A DNA stretch of 64,000 nucleotides, from assembly GCA_964540725.1 (NCBI GenBank), contig CAZINU010000001.1, positions 62,001 through 126,000 of the forward strand, written 5' to 3'. The notes beneath the pieces were generated by a model. It was given only the letters and a program-made list of their open reading frames with translations. It searched no databases and was not told where the DNA came from. Below are positions 1 through 8,390 of the stretch, piece after piece. Each line of letters begins with the position of its first letter. Position 1 is the first letter of the stretch. The translations under genes were made by a program, and so were the position numbers. Source of the DNA: JANJWP01 sp964540725 (GTDB lineage: Bacteria > Patescibacteriota > Gracilibacteria > BD1-5 > UBA2023).

Positions 1-486
1 CGCTTCGTCCTTGCCACCTCGGAAATACTCGGCGGCCCAGGATCCTTCGTCGTCGTACGCGAACGTCTCGCCTTCGGCCGGAACCTTCAACGAACCGGAA
101 AGCCGGTCTTCGTCGAGGAACGTTTTCCAGCTCGCGGCCCCGTATTTTTCGGGATTGCCCGGGAGTTTCCGTTCCGAAAGGAATACGACGACCTCGTCGT
201 CGCGCTCCCATTCGAGCCAGAGCGTTTCGCCCGAAACGAGGGAAAAGAGTTCCCACTCGCGCACGGCGTACTTCAAGTCTTTTTTGAAGGTCCAGTTCTT
301 CTCGGCGTAGGTCGAAACCGACTTTACCAAGCAGGGCGTCCCTTCGACGGTTACGATCGACCCGGGTCCTACCGCACCGAAGTCGACGTTGTGACGCGAG
401 GATTCGTCGCGGACGAGTTTGGCGCGGTCGATGCCGCGGACCGCGCTCAGAATGGCGAGGTGTTTGGCGGTGGCGATGGTCGGCAT
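1..486 (-). CDS. DUF4178-like protein (partial, runs off window edge)
   Basis: The frame starts at ATG 486 and stays open for 162 codons to the window edge, so the C-terminus is missing. After a short N-terminal helix comes a beta-rich stretch (VGPGSIVTVEGTPCLVKSV) followed by an Asp/Glu-rich segment with EWELFS and LWLEWERDDE. This pattern resembles DUF4178 proteins, small beta-barrel domains often found beside toxic-anion or Ter-type stress genes. The start lies 3 bases after the stop of the upstream membrane gene (490-1080), so the two are cotranscribed. The family call rests on pattern only; no catalytic residues are evident. Confidence 0.6.
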   Translation of the reverse strand, partial: MPTIATAKHLAILSAVRGIDRAKLVRDESSRHNVDFGAVGPGSIVTVEGTPCLVKSVSTYAEKNWTFKKDLKYAVREWELFSLVSGETLWLEWERDDEVVVFLSERKLPGNPEKYGAASWKTFLDEDRLSGSLKVPAEGETFAYDDEGSWAAEYFRGGKDEA

Positions 487-489
487 GGC

Positions 490-1080
490 TTAGTCCTTTC
501 CGTACTTGATCTTGATCATGTCGAGATTGGCGGCGAATTGGATTTCGCCGCCCAGTTCGATTTCCTTGGCGTACTTCGCGAGTTCTTCGCGGAGCGTGAC
601 GATGCCGTCCAGGAATTCCTTCGAACGGCTTGCGCGGTTCTCGGAATTCAAGGCGCCGTAGCGACTGACGTGGTCCGGCAGCCAATGCCCGACGACCCGG
701 CAGATCTCGAAAACGAACGGATGTCCGGCCGGATACTTCGCAGCCCCGGCTTCGATCACCTTCATGCCCGCGTCGATTACTTCTTCGACCGTCGTCACTT
801 GTTCGTCCGAGAAACCGGAGTCCAGGCGGACCTGGCGGTTCAGTTCGACCATGCGGTCAACCGCTTCGGCGAACCGGGGATCCGGTCCGGACGGAGCGGC
901 CTCTTCCGGAGCTGGGGCGGCGGGTTTCTTCCGCGTTTCCAGCATCCAGAAGATGGCGAAGCCGACGAGAATTCCACCCGCCAGGAACATGCCGGTTACG
1001 GGTTTGCCGATGGCGGAAAAGACGGCGAAGGCGATCAAGGCGGTTACGGCGGAGAACAGCAAACGCTTCTTGAACTTCAT
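490..1080 (-). CDS. XpaC-like membrane protein, probable TelA partner
   Basis: 196 residues. Two hydrophobic segments lie near residues 8-24 and 28-46, followed by a Pro/Ala linker and a charged helical C-terminal domain containing VGHWLPDHVSRYGAL. Two membrane helices plus a helical cytoplasmic domain fit the XpaC family, which is commonly encoded beside TelA; a TelA-like gene lies divergently at 1996. The start has a clear SD motif (AGAGAGGAC) and the stop is TAA. The DUF4178-like gene follows within 3 bases. The molecular function of XpaC proteins is not settled, so only a membrane stress role with TelA is inferred. Confidence 0.5.
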   Translation of the reverse strand: MKFKKRLLFSAVTALIAFAVFSAIGKPVTGMFLAGGILVGFAIFWMLETRKKPAAPAPEEAAPSGPDPRFAEAVDRMVELNRQVRLDSGFSDEQVTTVEEVIDAGMKVIEAGAAKYPAGHPFVFEICRVVGHWLPDHVSRYGALNSENRASRSKEFLDGIVTLREELAKYAKEIELGGEIQFAANLDMIKIKYGKD

Positions 1081-1195
1081 AATGTCCTCTCTTTCTTGAA
1101 AGTAGGATTTGTTCGGGTGTTTTTAAAGACCGAGCCGTGGGTTTTGACGGCTTCAATTATGAACTATAAGTACGGCATTTATTATGTCAATAATA

Positions 1196-1222
1196 AAAAC
1201 GGGTGGAATTTCCACCCGTTTC
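1196..1222 (-). terminator. Rho-independent terminator after speD
   Basis: A GC-rich stem (ACGGGTGGAAA paired with its complement) with A/T runs on both sides lies just past the speD stop. It could act in both directions. Confidence 0.75.
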
Positions 1223-1248
1223 GGAGGAGTGCCGACTCCCCATGGAGG

Positions 1249-1629
1249 CTATCTCCGTATTTCCTGGACTTTCGCGAATTCGGGGCGGAGTACGGTCTCG
1301 ATGTCCGCGTAAAGCTGCCGTGCGGATTCGGTATTGTCTTTCGAAACGTTGCAGGCGTAAACGTCGACCGTCACGAAGCGGATTTCCGGCCACGTATGGA
1401 TGGCGACGTGCGATTCCGCGAGAACGTTGACGCCCGTAAACGCGTCGGGTTCTCAAAAGGAGTGGTACGACCGCGAAACCTCGGTCAACCCGTTCTTCTG
1501 GACGAATTGGCCGATCGCGTCGGCCATCCCGTCCATCCCGAGGCTTCGAATGCCGGAAAAATCGCACCCGTAGCAATTGGCGACTATGTGGGTCCCGGCG
1601 GGAATTCCGGAGTCGTCGTATCGGTTCAT
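1249..1629 (-). CDS. speD: S-adenosylmethionine decarboxylase proenzyme (UGA-containing)
   Basis: 126 residues, the usual size of the prokaryotic class 1B enzyme that makes decarboxylated SAM for polyamine synthesis. Near the N-terminus is HIVANCYGCDF. The self-cleavage segment is LAESHVAIHTWPE, where the Ser of ESH becomes the pyruvoyl cofactor after autocleavage. YACN near residue 97 matches the usual TCG-type catalytic Cys loop. Codon 59 is UGA in SF-UGA-EPDAFTG and must be read through; glycine fits. The start is ATG 1629 and the stop TAG, and there is no SD. It is monocistronic between a hairpin terminator and an AT-rich promoter region. Confidence 0.9.
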
Positions 1630-1692
1630 TTTGATCGGTTCAAGTGGTTCTTGGGTATTTGGTAATCACAAAACGAATTTTGTCAAAGTTTA

Positions 1693-1800
1693 AATTGACT
1701 TTCTCTTTAAATATGTACTCACTCACTCAATTCCTAAAATTGACAAACATGAATTTTATTTATTGAGTTTGACAAATGCGGAATACCGGTATAGTGCGCG
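1693..1800 (+). promoter_or_regulatory. AT-rich divergent promoter region with repeated TTGAC motifs
   Basis: Between speD and the TelA-like gene there are several TTGAC elements (near 1693, 1740 and 1769). The last pairs with a TATAGT at 1790-1795 (15-base spacer) and is the best promoter for the TelA-like transcript. The region is clearly more AT-rich than its surroundings. Confidence 0.5.
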
Positions 1801-1865
1801 CGATCGGGGAAACTCTCCGACGGTCATTAAAAATCCCATCGAAGCTATAAATGAAAGGAGACGCC

Positions 1866-1925
1866 ATGCGTCCGTTTTTCCGATTGTTCGCCGTCGTTTC
1901 GGCTGCTTTCGCGCTCGGCAGATAA
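1866..1925 (+). CDS. Possible 19-residue leader peptide ahead of the TelA-like gene
   Basis: A strong SD (AAAGGAGA) sits 5 bases before ATG 1866, and the frame ends at TAA after 19 codons. The peptide is hydrophobic with Arg at both ends (starts MRPFFRLF, ends LGR). It lies between the promoter and the TelA-like start at 1996. Good initiation signals on a very short frame suggest a leader or microprotein; it could also be a remnant signal peptide. No function is visible. Confidence 0.35.
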   Translation: MRPFFRLFAVVSAAFALGR

Positions 1926-1995
1926 CCGGGCGAAAACGCCGAAAAACCCTTTTCCGACTTACAAACACGAAATTTCATAGAGAGGAAATGCTATC

Positions 1996-3297
1996 ATGAA
2001 TATGTCCGTCGCTGAAACTCCCGTTACCGCTTCTGGCGCCGCTACTACCGTCGCCGCCACCGCTCCCGCCGAACAGCCGACTACCGGCATGTTCTCGGTG
2101 CTCGACCAACCCCCCGCGAATCCGATCGCGGTCTTGGGCGGTGCCTCGCCGGTACGGGTCGTCGGCACGATCGAAACCCCGTTCGGCACCGTTACGCGGC
2201 TGAGCATTCTCGACCATCCGGACGTCGCCCCCAAGGCGGCCGAAATCGCGGCCGCGTGGGGAAACCTCACGCAGGCCAAGTCTTCGCTGGACGTTATCAA
2301 GTTCGGCGCCGCTTCGGAGGCGAACATCGAGCAGTCGTACGCGGCGATGAACGCCCAGACCGGCGACCTCGAGGCCCACGTATTTCTTGCGGTTGCGAAT
2401 AAGCTCATGTCCGGCGCCGAAGGGCACGATGCCGAATTGGCCAAAATCGAGGCTGAGGCCGCGACCCAATTCAAGCGCCCGGCTCTCTGGAAACTCCTCG
2501 CGCTTGTCTGGGAATCCAAGGTCAAGGAGTGGGAGCGCGAACGTTTGCCGCAAATCGAACAAACCATTTCGGGCATGTTCAAGAACGGCGGCGCCCGCAT
2601 CAACTCGTGGATCGAAGAAATCAAGGTCGAGACCGAGAACGCCTGTCTCAGCCAGATCGAAGGCATCCGTCGTCAGGAACTCGAAATCGAGCGGTCCAAG
2701 GAACACGAAGTCCTCTTGGCCGCTACGATGAGCGCCGGCTATCAGGTGCTGGAAAACGCATTGGCGGCAGTTCCGACCCTGCCCGAACTGAACCGGAAGG
2801 ATCAGCTCGACAAAGCGAAGATTCTGACCCAGCGCCTGATTTTCCTGGGCAACCTGTATTCCGACGCGCCCGGCCGCCTGGTACGCTGCAAGATCGGCCT
2901 GAATTCGGCCGTCGAAAGCCTGACGGCCGTCATGAGCAACGCGATGAGCTTCTTCATCAGCTTGCGCCAGTCGGCCCAGGATCTGACCAATGCGTACCGC
3001 ACCCGCGCTCTGCAACAGGGCAATGCGGAACTCGGTCGCGTGGCCATGGGCTTGCAGCGCCGCGCCGTCCAGGTGCAGGGCGAAGTGGCCGTCGCGGCCG
3101 TCGGCATGGTCGCGAATGCCGCCAAACAGCAGGCCGAAACGGCTAACTTCATGGCCGGTGCCACGAAGAAAATGGTGGACGATCTCAAGGCTGCCGAACA
3201 GGCCGCCAAGGAACAGCTTTCCGCCGCAAGCAAGGAACTCGCCGACGGCCAGCGTCTCATGCTCGAACTGCGCAAGCGGCAGAACATGGCGGCCTGA
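1996..3297 (+). CDS. TelA/KlaA-like toxic anion resistance protein, ends in UGA
   Basis: 433 residues, close to the family's usual length of about 380-400. It is a soluble, almost entirely helical protein with long coiled-coil segments in the C-terminal half, such as QEVLLAATMSAGYQVLENAL-like and GNAELGRVAMGLQRRAVQVQ regions, ending in a basic helix. TelA proteins occur with Ter and XpaC genes and are linked to tellurite and envelope stress. The SD is AGAGGAAATG. The only terminator codon at the natural C-terminus is UGA (3295-3297), followed 20 bases on by a hairpin terminator. Decoding it as Gly would add about 48 residues across the terminator and the next promoter, so UGA seems to be a stop here. 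No internal UGA. Confidence 0.75.
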   Translation: MNMSVAETPVTASGAATTVAATAPAEQPTTGMFSVLDQPPANPIAVLGGASPVRVVGTIETPFGTVTRLSILDHPDVAPKAAEIAAAWGNLTQAKSSLDVIKFGAASEANIEQSYAAMNAQTGDLEAHVFLAVANKLMSGAEGHDAELAKIEAEAATQFKRPALWKLLALVWESKVKEWERERLPQIEQTISGMFKNGGARINSWIEEIKVETENACLSQIEGIRRQELEIERSKEHEVLLAATMSAGYQVLENALAAVPTLPELNRKDQLDKAKILTQRLIFLGNLYSDAPGRLVRCKIGLNSAVESLTAVMSNAMSFFISLRQSAQDLTNAYRTRALQQGNAELGRVAMGLQRRAVQVQGEVAVAAVGMVANAAKQQAETANFMAGATKKMVDDLKAAEQAAKEQLSAASKELADGQRLMLELRKRQNMAA

Positions 3298-3316
3298 CCG
3301 ACGCGCGTTTCGTTCG

Positions 3317-3342
3317 ACCGCCCCTCCGGGGGCGGTTTTTTT
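3317..3342 (+). terminator. Rho-independent terminator after the TelA-like gene
   Basis: The stem ACCGCCCC/GGGGGCGGT is followed by a run of T. It lies 20 bases after the UGA codon that appears to end the gene. Confidence 0.85.
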
Positions 3343-3420
3343 ATCCTTTGGAAACTGCGGAAATCCCCCCCTGGAATCGTCCGGCGACGCGCCCCCGCAC
3401 GATTGCTTGACGCCTATTGA

Positions 3421-3447
3421 TTGACAAATTGAATTTTTCAGTAATAT
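3421..3447 (+). promoter_or_regulatory. Sigma70-type promoter for the Ala/Gly-rich gene
   Basis: TTGACA at 3421-3426 and TAATAT at 3442-3447 with a 15-base spacer, about 80 bases ahead of the start. Confidence 0.5.
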
Positions 3448-3528
3448 CATGCCCGATGAATTCCGGTACGAAAGCTCGTCCGGAGTGCTCGTTCGAATCA
3501 AAAACCAACCGAAGAAAGGGGTTCGCCC

Positions 3529-3828
3529 GTGGCAAATGAAAATGAAGAACGGAAGCGCGAAGGGGTTACCGACATCGTGGCTGACGCGGTGGAGACGGGA
3601 ATCGACGTAGCCGTCGATCTCGCTTCCCGCGGGGCTCAGGTCGCGTACCAGGCCGGAAGCGCGATTGCCGAACACGCGACTGCGGCCGGTTCCGCAATCG
3701 TCGACGGCGCCGTCATCGCCGGAGAGTGCGTCGGAACCGTTGCCGCCGCGGGACTCGAAGTGGCCGGCAAGGCCGCCGGCGCCGCCGCCGAATGCGTCGG
3801 CGATATTCTCGGTGGACTCGGCGGTTGA
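3529..3828 (+). CDS. Small Ala/Gly/Val-rich amphipathic protein, ends in UGA
   Basis: 99 residues from a GTG start with an SD-like GAAAGGGG 8 bases upstream. After a charged N-terminus (about 12 residues) the rest is alternating Ala, Gly and Val helices such as AIAEHATAAGSAIVDGAVIAG, ending LGGLGG. The composition suggests a membrane-associated or self-assembling amphipathic protein; I recognise no family. The terminal codon is UGA, followed 26 bases later by a hairpin terminator, so UGA appears to be a true stop. It has its own promoter and terminator, downstream of the TelA-like gene. Confidence 0.6.
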   Translation: MANENEERKREGVTDIVADAVETGIDVAVDLASRGAQVAYQAGSAIAEHATAAGSAIVDGAVIAGECVGTVAAAGLEVAGKAAGAAAECVGDILGGLGG

Positions 3829-3854
3829 AACCGCTCGGATCCCCGAAAAACCCG

Positions 3855-3879
3855 AAAGGCCCGCTTTGCGGGCCTTTTT
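3855..3879 (+). terminator. Rho-independent terminator
   Basis: AAAGGCCCGC-TTT-GCGGGCC followed by TTTTT, just after the UGA that ends the small Ala/Gly-rich gene. Confidence 0.85.
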
Positions 3880-3925
3880 CATGGATTCGGGCGGGCTCGG
3901 CGGGGCGGTTGACGCCCTTCCGGAG

Positions 3926-6145
3926 CTAGGCGCCCACTGTCGTCTTTCCATTCGCTTTCGTCGCGTATTCCTCCCAAACCCCGAGCGCGTGCGTGAGGCG
4001 GAAGACGGATACGAGAAGTTGGAAATCCCGAATCTTTTCGGCATTCCGGAAGAGATGCCGGAGCGGCACGTAAGCGACATCGGCGTCGAATGGCGCCCGA
4101 TTTCCCGTAACGGCGTACGGATACGATTTTTCCGGAGAAATCCCGAGACTCGGAAAGAACGCTTCCCCGAGCGGGGCGACGTCTTCCGGGTCGGAATCGA
4201 AGCGTTCGTGGATGAAGCCCTCGAGCTTGACGTACGAATCGATGCGCTTCGGAAGACGGAACGCCGGTACCGTGAAAATTTCGGCGTTTCCTTCGCGAAT
4301 TTCGCACCCCGGAAGCTCCCGTCGTTCGACCCCGACGAAATATTCCCCTTCGGCATCGCGAACGACGGGAAGGATCGAAACCGTGTTCGTCGAGAGCGTT
4401 TCGGGCATGACGAAATCGATTTCATTCTCCGTAAGCGCCGAGAACGTTCCGCCGTTCCGCCGTTCTTCCACGAATTTCGACCGCCGCAAGCGGAGGAATT
4501 TCGCGTTCTCGGAAGTTTCTTCGAACCGTTTCCCCCCGGTTCTCTTGGGAAGGGGCGGAAACTCGTGCCGAAGCGGTACCGGGCCTTCTTTTACGGGGAT
4601 TCGGTCGCCTATCCAGGGATCCGGCGTTTTTCCGAGCATTCTGAGGAGCGAATAGGCGCCCAACTCCGACCGCGCCTCCGGGAGTCCTCAGGTTTGGGCG
4701 ATACGGAGGAGTTCCTGAACGTCCATGAGCTTCGTTTTTCCTCCCGTTTTGAAATTTCCCCATGCCGGAAGATCGGTTCCGTCCCGAACGTTTTCGAGTT
4801 CGTAGAACGAAGATCGGACGAATTCGTCCACTCCGCCCGGAGACGGGTAGTACGACGGTCCGGCGGACCTCTCGGCGCGAACGCGCTCTCCGAGGGCGCT
4901 CGAGAGCCGTTTGGTTACCCGGTCGGAAATCGTGGCGATGCTTCCGGCAACCGAAATGGGTTCGGTAACGTATCACGCGTAACGGGCGCCGTCGATGTTC
5001 GGGCTTCCCCGGTCCACGAGCCCGAGCATGGGTCTCGGGGCCTCCGTTTTCATGAGGACGAACGCGCGTCCGTCCCGAACGACGTACGGAAACAGGTCGG
5101 CAACTTCGCCCCCGCGTCTCGCCAAATCGTATAACGCGCCCGTTTCCCGGTGCCGGTAGTGCCGGATAGTCAAATAATCGTCCGTCGATGCCGGAACGGG
5201 CATCCGTTCCCTGAGGAGCGTCCCGCTCCCCTCCGGAATCTTTCTCCCGATGATGACGTAGTTGGTGGGGAAGAAGTCGATTTCCGTTCCGTCGCTCCGA
5301 AACGCCCGGAACTTCCCCCGGAACCGGTTTCGGACGATCCAGGGATTCCGGAGCGGTTTCGAGAGTTCGATTCGAAGCCCTTCTTCCCGGAACGCGCGTT
5401 CGAATTCCTCTTGGGTGAAGTATCCGTACTCTTCGAGAATCTCGGTATCCCAATCGTTCAGATAATCCTTCCGGAGAACGAATTCGGCCGCGTACCGGGC
5501 GTCGACGAAGAATCTCCGACACCCGTTTCCCGACTCCAGTTCTTCGGCGAAAAATCCTCGGTCCGCTTCGGGGGCGAGGGCGCGGGCCGTTTTGGAGAAT
5601 CGGAGAAAAAGCTCCGCGTCTTCCTCGTCGGTGAGCTCGAACGTCGTCATGCCCTCGCTCGGGACAACGAAGTCCCGAATGGCGAGAACCCCGCCCGTTT
5701 CGAGCTGCCGAACCTGGTTCGCTATCGCGTTGCGAACGCGCGCCTTGTCGTACCCGTTGAAGGAATATACGTGGTGGAGCGACGAAGAGTTCAGAATGCC
5801 CGAGAGCGACTCCGGCGGAAAAATCGGCTGTTCTATGTCGCCTTGGCGGAAGTCGAGGTTCGCGAGTCGGTAGTGGCCGTTCGCGTATTCGACCGAGGTG
5901 GGGTTGATATCGACCCCAATGATCCTCGTCCGTTCGTCCAAAAGCGCCTGAAGGTACGTGGCCTTTCAAGATCCCATGCCCATGTCCGCAATCGTTTTTC
6001 CCGGCCCGGAAGGCAGATGGACGCTCGCGACCGCCCGTTTTCCGAGGGCCGTTTTGTCCATGCCGGAATAATAGGCTTCGTAAGCGCTCCCGTCGCCGCG
6101 ATTTTGGGCGTCGTAAGCGGAGGATTCGTCTCGGTTCGGTTGCAT
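3926..6145 (-). CDS. Class I SAM methyltransferase fused to two Nudix-like domains (three UGA codons)
   Basis: 739 residues in one frame from ATG 6145 to TAG 3926, with UGA at codons 60, 391 and 486. The first UGA is inside SAM-binding motif I, ADMGMGS-UGA-KATYL, where glycine is required. RIIGVDINP (acidic end of beta 2) and LANLDFRQGDIEQ follow, as in class I methyltransferases. Residues from about 320 on contain two beta-rich units with Nudix flavour (VADLFPYVVRDGRAFVLM then YYPSPGGVDEFVRSSFYELE; and SILPVVRDAEGEYFVGVERRE), but neither has an intact Nudix box. The enzyme substrate is not predictable. The gene stands alone on its strand after the TerY-like gene. Confidence 0.75.
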
Positions 6146-6251
6146 AGGAATATCGTACCATATTCGACCATGCGGCGCAAAAACGGGAGCGACCTACCCC
6201 GGCGTACGCGATCTTTCAGCTTGGAAAATGATTTCGGGCATGGTCGGAAAC

Positions 6252-6287
6252 GAAAAAATCCGGCACCGAATAGGTGCCGGGAGAAGG
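6252..6287 (-). terminator. Rho-independent terminator of the TerY-P operon
   Basis: On the minus strand the stem CCGGCACC/GGTGCCGG is followed by TTTTTT. It lies about 100 bases past the UGA that ends the VWA gene and closes the four-gene operon. Confidence 0.8.
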
Positions 6288-6378
6288 TGCCGGGAGCGAT
6301 TCTTTCGAACGCGTCCGGTCCGGTTTGCGTCGTTGGTATTGGCCGACATCCGTGAACCGTTCGGCTTTCGTATCGGCT

Positions 6379-7167
6379 TCAGGCGGTAAACCCCGCGCCG
6401 GCCGCCTGGCTGAACGCGCCGGCGCCTTGCGACGCTCGGACGGCCGATTGCGAGAAGACCTGGAAGGCCTTGCGGATTTCGCTCGGGGAATTGCCCGGGG
6501 TGAGGATCCACTTGCCGTCGACGCCCATTTCGCCGAAAACCTTGCGGAAATCGGTATGCCGGTCGTCGATACCCATGGCCGCCACGATATGCGATTCGGT
6601 GCGGCGCATGTCGTTCGCGACCTTGGCCACGTCCGCGGCGCTGTTGCGCCGGGAATGCGCGTCGTCGCCGTCGGAAACGATGAGCGTGACCGAACGGCAG
6701 GCGACGCCCGCATCGAGGAATTCCTGAGCCTTGGCGATGACGCCCCCGAGAGTCACGACCGATTGGTCGTAGAGGGGGGTACCGCCCCAGGCCCGGTAAT
6801 TTCGCGAGTCGAGAATCGGCGCTTGGTCGAGCGGAACGTACGGGGTCAACACGGTGCCGTTCAGGTACCGGATACCGACGAGAATGCCGTCGCCCTGCTT
6901 GGATTTCGCCAGGGCGTCCATGACCAGGTTGCAGCCGTCGCGAACGGTCTGTTCGTTGCCGGCCGCGTCGATGGAACCGGAGTCGTCCACGAGGATGGTG
7001 ACGAGCACCACCTCGCTCGCGGTGACGTCGTCGACCGAGATGCCGAGGCCGGCCTGGATTTGCGCGCCCAAGTCGGGAGCGGTGAGAACCGCGATGGCGC
7101 CCGCGCCGACGTTTCCGTCGTCCGCGGCGTTGCCGAACAGGGCGTTGACGCTTTGGGAGTTGCTCAT
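6379..7167 (-). CDS. TerY-like von Willebrand factor A domain protein, ends in UGA
   Basis: 262 residues. A full VWA domain spans about residues 50-215: the MIDAS metal site is VDDSGSID, with GGTPLYD supplying the Thr and SDGDD the last Asp. An Ala/Gly-rich tail ends AAGAGFTA. This is the TerY component of a TerY-P triad (VWA protein, PP2C phosphatase, Ser/Thr kinase) whose other members are the next genes upstream. VWA proteins of this type are thought to be phosphorylation-switched scaffolds in stress response. The SD AGAAAGGCAGG precedes ATG 7167. The stop is UGA; no TAA or TAG occurs in frame before the hairpin terminator. Confidence 0.8.
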   Translation of the reverse strand: MSNSQSVNALFGNAADDGNVGAGAIAVLTAPDLGAQIQAGLGISVDDVTASEVVLVTILVDDSGSIDAAGNEQTVRDGCNLVMDALAKSKQGDGILVGIRYLNGTVLTPYVPLDQAPILDSRNYRAWGGTPLYDQSVVTLGGVIAKAQEFLDAGVACRSVTLIVSDGDDAHSRRNSAADVAKVANDMRRTESHIVAAMGIDDRHTDFRKVFGEMGVDGKWILTPGNSPSEIRKAFQVFSQSAVRASQGAGAFSQAAGAGFTA

Positions 7168-7194
7168 GATGGAAACCTGCCTTTCTGTGTGAGG

Positions 7195-8235
7195 TTATTT
7201 TAACCAGCTCGCCATCGGCCGGGTCGATTCGACGATGTTCATGCCGGCGGCGGCGTAACGGTCGAGCGCCTCTTCGGCCTGCGGAGTGAAATCGACCACG
7301 CCCGGAACGACCACGGCGGAGGTGCAGTCCCGGAGGACGTACACCTTCTTCGCGAGTTCCGGATCCTTGGCGTTGATTTCGCCCAAGAGATCGTCGATGG
7401 TGGATTTCACGCAGTGCGAGGAAGCTTGGCCCGCGATGACGACGGCGTCGTAGTCGAGGAGGGTTTTGACGAACCGGGCGTTTTTCTGCCCGATGGCGCC
7501 CCTGCCGTCCCAACGGGTGACGACTTCCGGCCCCAGGACCGAATAGTTCTCGGTGAGAGGGTTGCCCCCCTTCACTTCGACTTCGTTCTGGGAACCGCGG
7601 ACGTACGCGTGGAACATGCGGGCTTCTTGCACGACGCCCGCGAGCGAGTGGCCGACCGAGCCGAGCACGCAGTGTTCGGGCCAGACGTAGAGCAGGTATT
7701 TTCCGCCCTTCGCCAGTTCCCGGACGTAGTGCGCGACCTGTTTGGCCAGCCAGCCGTAGTCGCCGCCCGTGAGCCAGGGGGCCATGGCCGGATTCGGCCG
7801 GGCCTTAAGGCCGGTGGCATTGCCGCCGCGGAGAATCTCCAGGTTGCCGTCGATCATGTCGTGCGGCAGGAGCGGTTGGCCGTTTTCGTCCATCCAGAAC
7901 GACGGAGTGAAGATCTGGAAGGCGAAGTGGGTATCCATGGTCGGAATGACCGAAGTAATGGAGCCCATCTCGCGGTAGACGAATTCGGCGATTCGGCGGC
8001 TGTCGTCGATGGCGCCGGTACCCGAACGTCCGCCGACGTAGAGCGTGCCTTCCGGGAAGCAGAAATCGCGCTGCACGTCGATCAGGAGGAAAGCGACGCG
8101 TTTGGCGTCCTGGCCGGCGGCCTTGACCTTGTTCGCCGCGCGGAAAGAGGCCGCCTGTTCGTTCAGGGTACGCAAATTGGGATCGTACGACCATTTCGCG
8201 GCATTGGCGGGGTCGTAAAAGGCGGGGAAGTTCAT
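7195..8235 (-). CDS. Isochorismatase-family cysteine hydrolase in the TerY-P operon
   Basis: 346 residues, longer than a minimal 200-residue nicotinamidase. The catalytic Asp lies in LIDVQRDFCFPEG, a metal-site-like DTHFAFQ follows, and the nucleophile Cys is in GQASSHCVKSTIDDLL. An extra PEHCVLGSVGHSL segment and an N-terminal extension of about 45 residues set it apart from the nicotinamidase at 14829. The reaction is probably hydrolysis of a nicotinamide-like amide, but the substrate is uncertain. SD AAAGGAACC; stop TAA. It lies 27 bases before the VWA start and 155 bases after the kinase, in the same operon. Confidence 0.8.
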   Translation of the reverse strand: MNFPAFYDPANAAKWSYDPNLRTLNEQAASFRAANKVKAAGQDAKRVAFLLIDVQRDFCFPEGTLYVGGRSGTGAIDDSRRIAEFVYREMGSITSVIPTMDTHFAFQIFTPSFWMDENGQPLLPHDMIDGNLEILRGGNATGLKARPNPAMAPWLTGGDYGWLAKQVAHYVRELAKGGKYLLYVWPEHCVLGSVGHSLAGVVQEARMFHAYVRGSQNEVEVKGGNPLTENYSVLGPEVVTRWDGRGAIGQKNARFVKTLLDYDAVVIAGQASSHCVKSTIDDLLGEINAKDPELAKKVYVLRDCTSAVVVPGVVDFTPQAEEALDRYAAAGMNIVESTRPMASWLK

Positions 8236-8390
8236 GATGGTTCCTTTCTTTATGGCAGTGGAAGATGACGGGAAGGCGGAGGGGCGATGAAATTCGCGAG
8301 AAAAACGAGTACCGGAGTGAGACGTAGGGGTTCCTACGGCGAACGAGGCACGGAATTTTGAGCGCGAATTTCGAAGCCATACGCCTTCCC

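Noticed and set aside
391..1665. Long plus-strand frame opposite the XpaC-like and speD genes
   Set aside because: A shadow of minus-strand genes caused by high GC; it lacks a start signal and family features.
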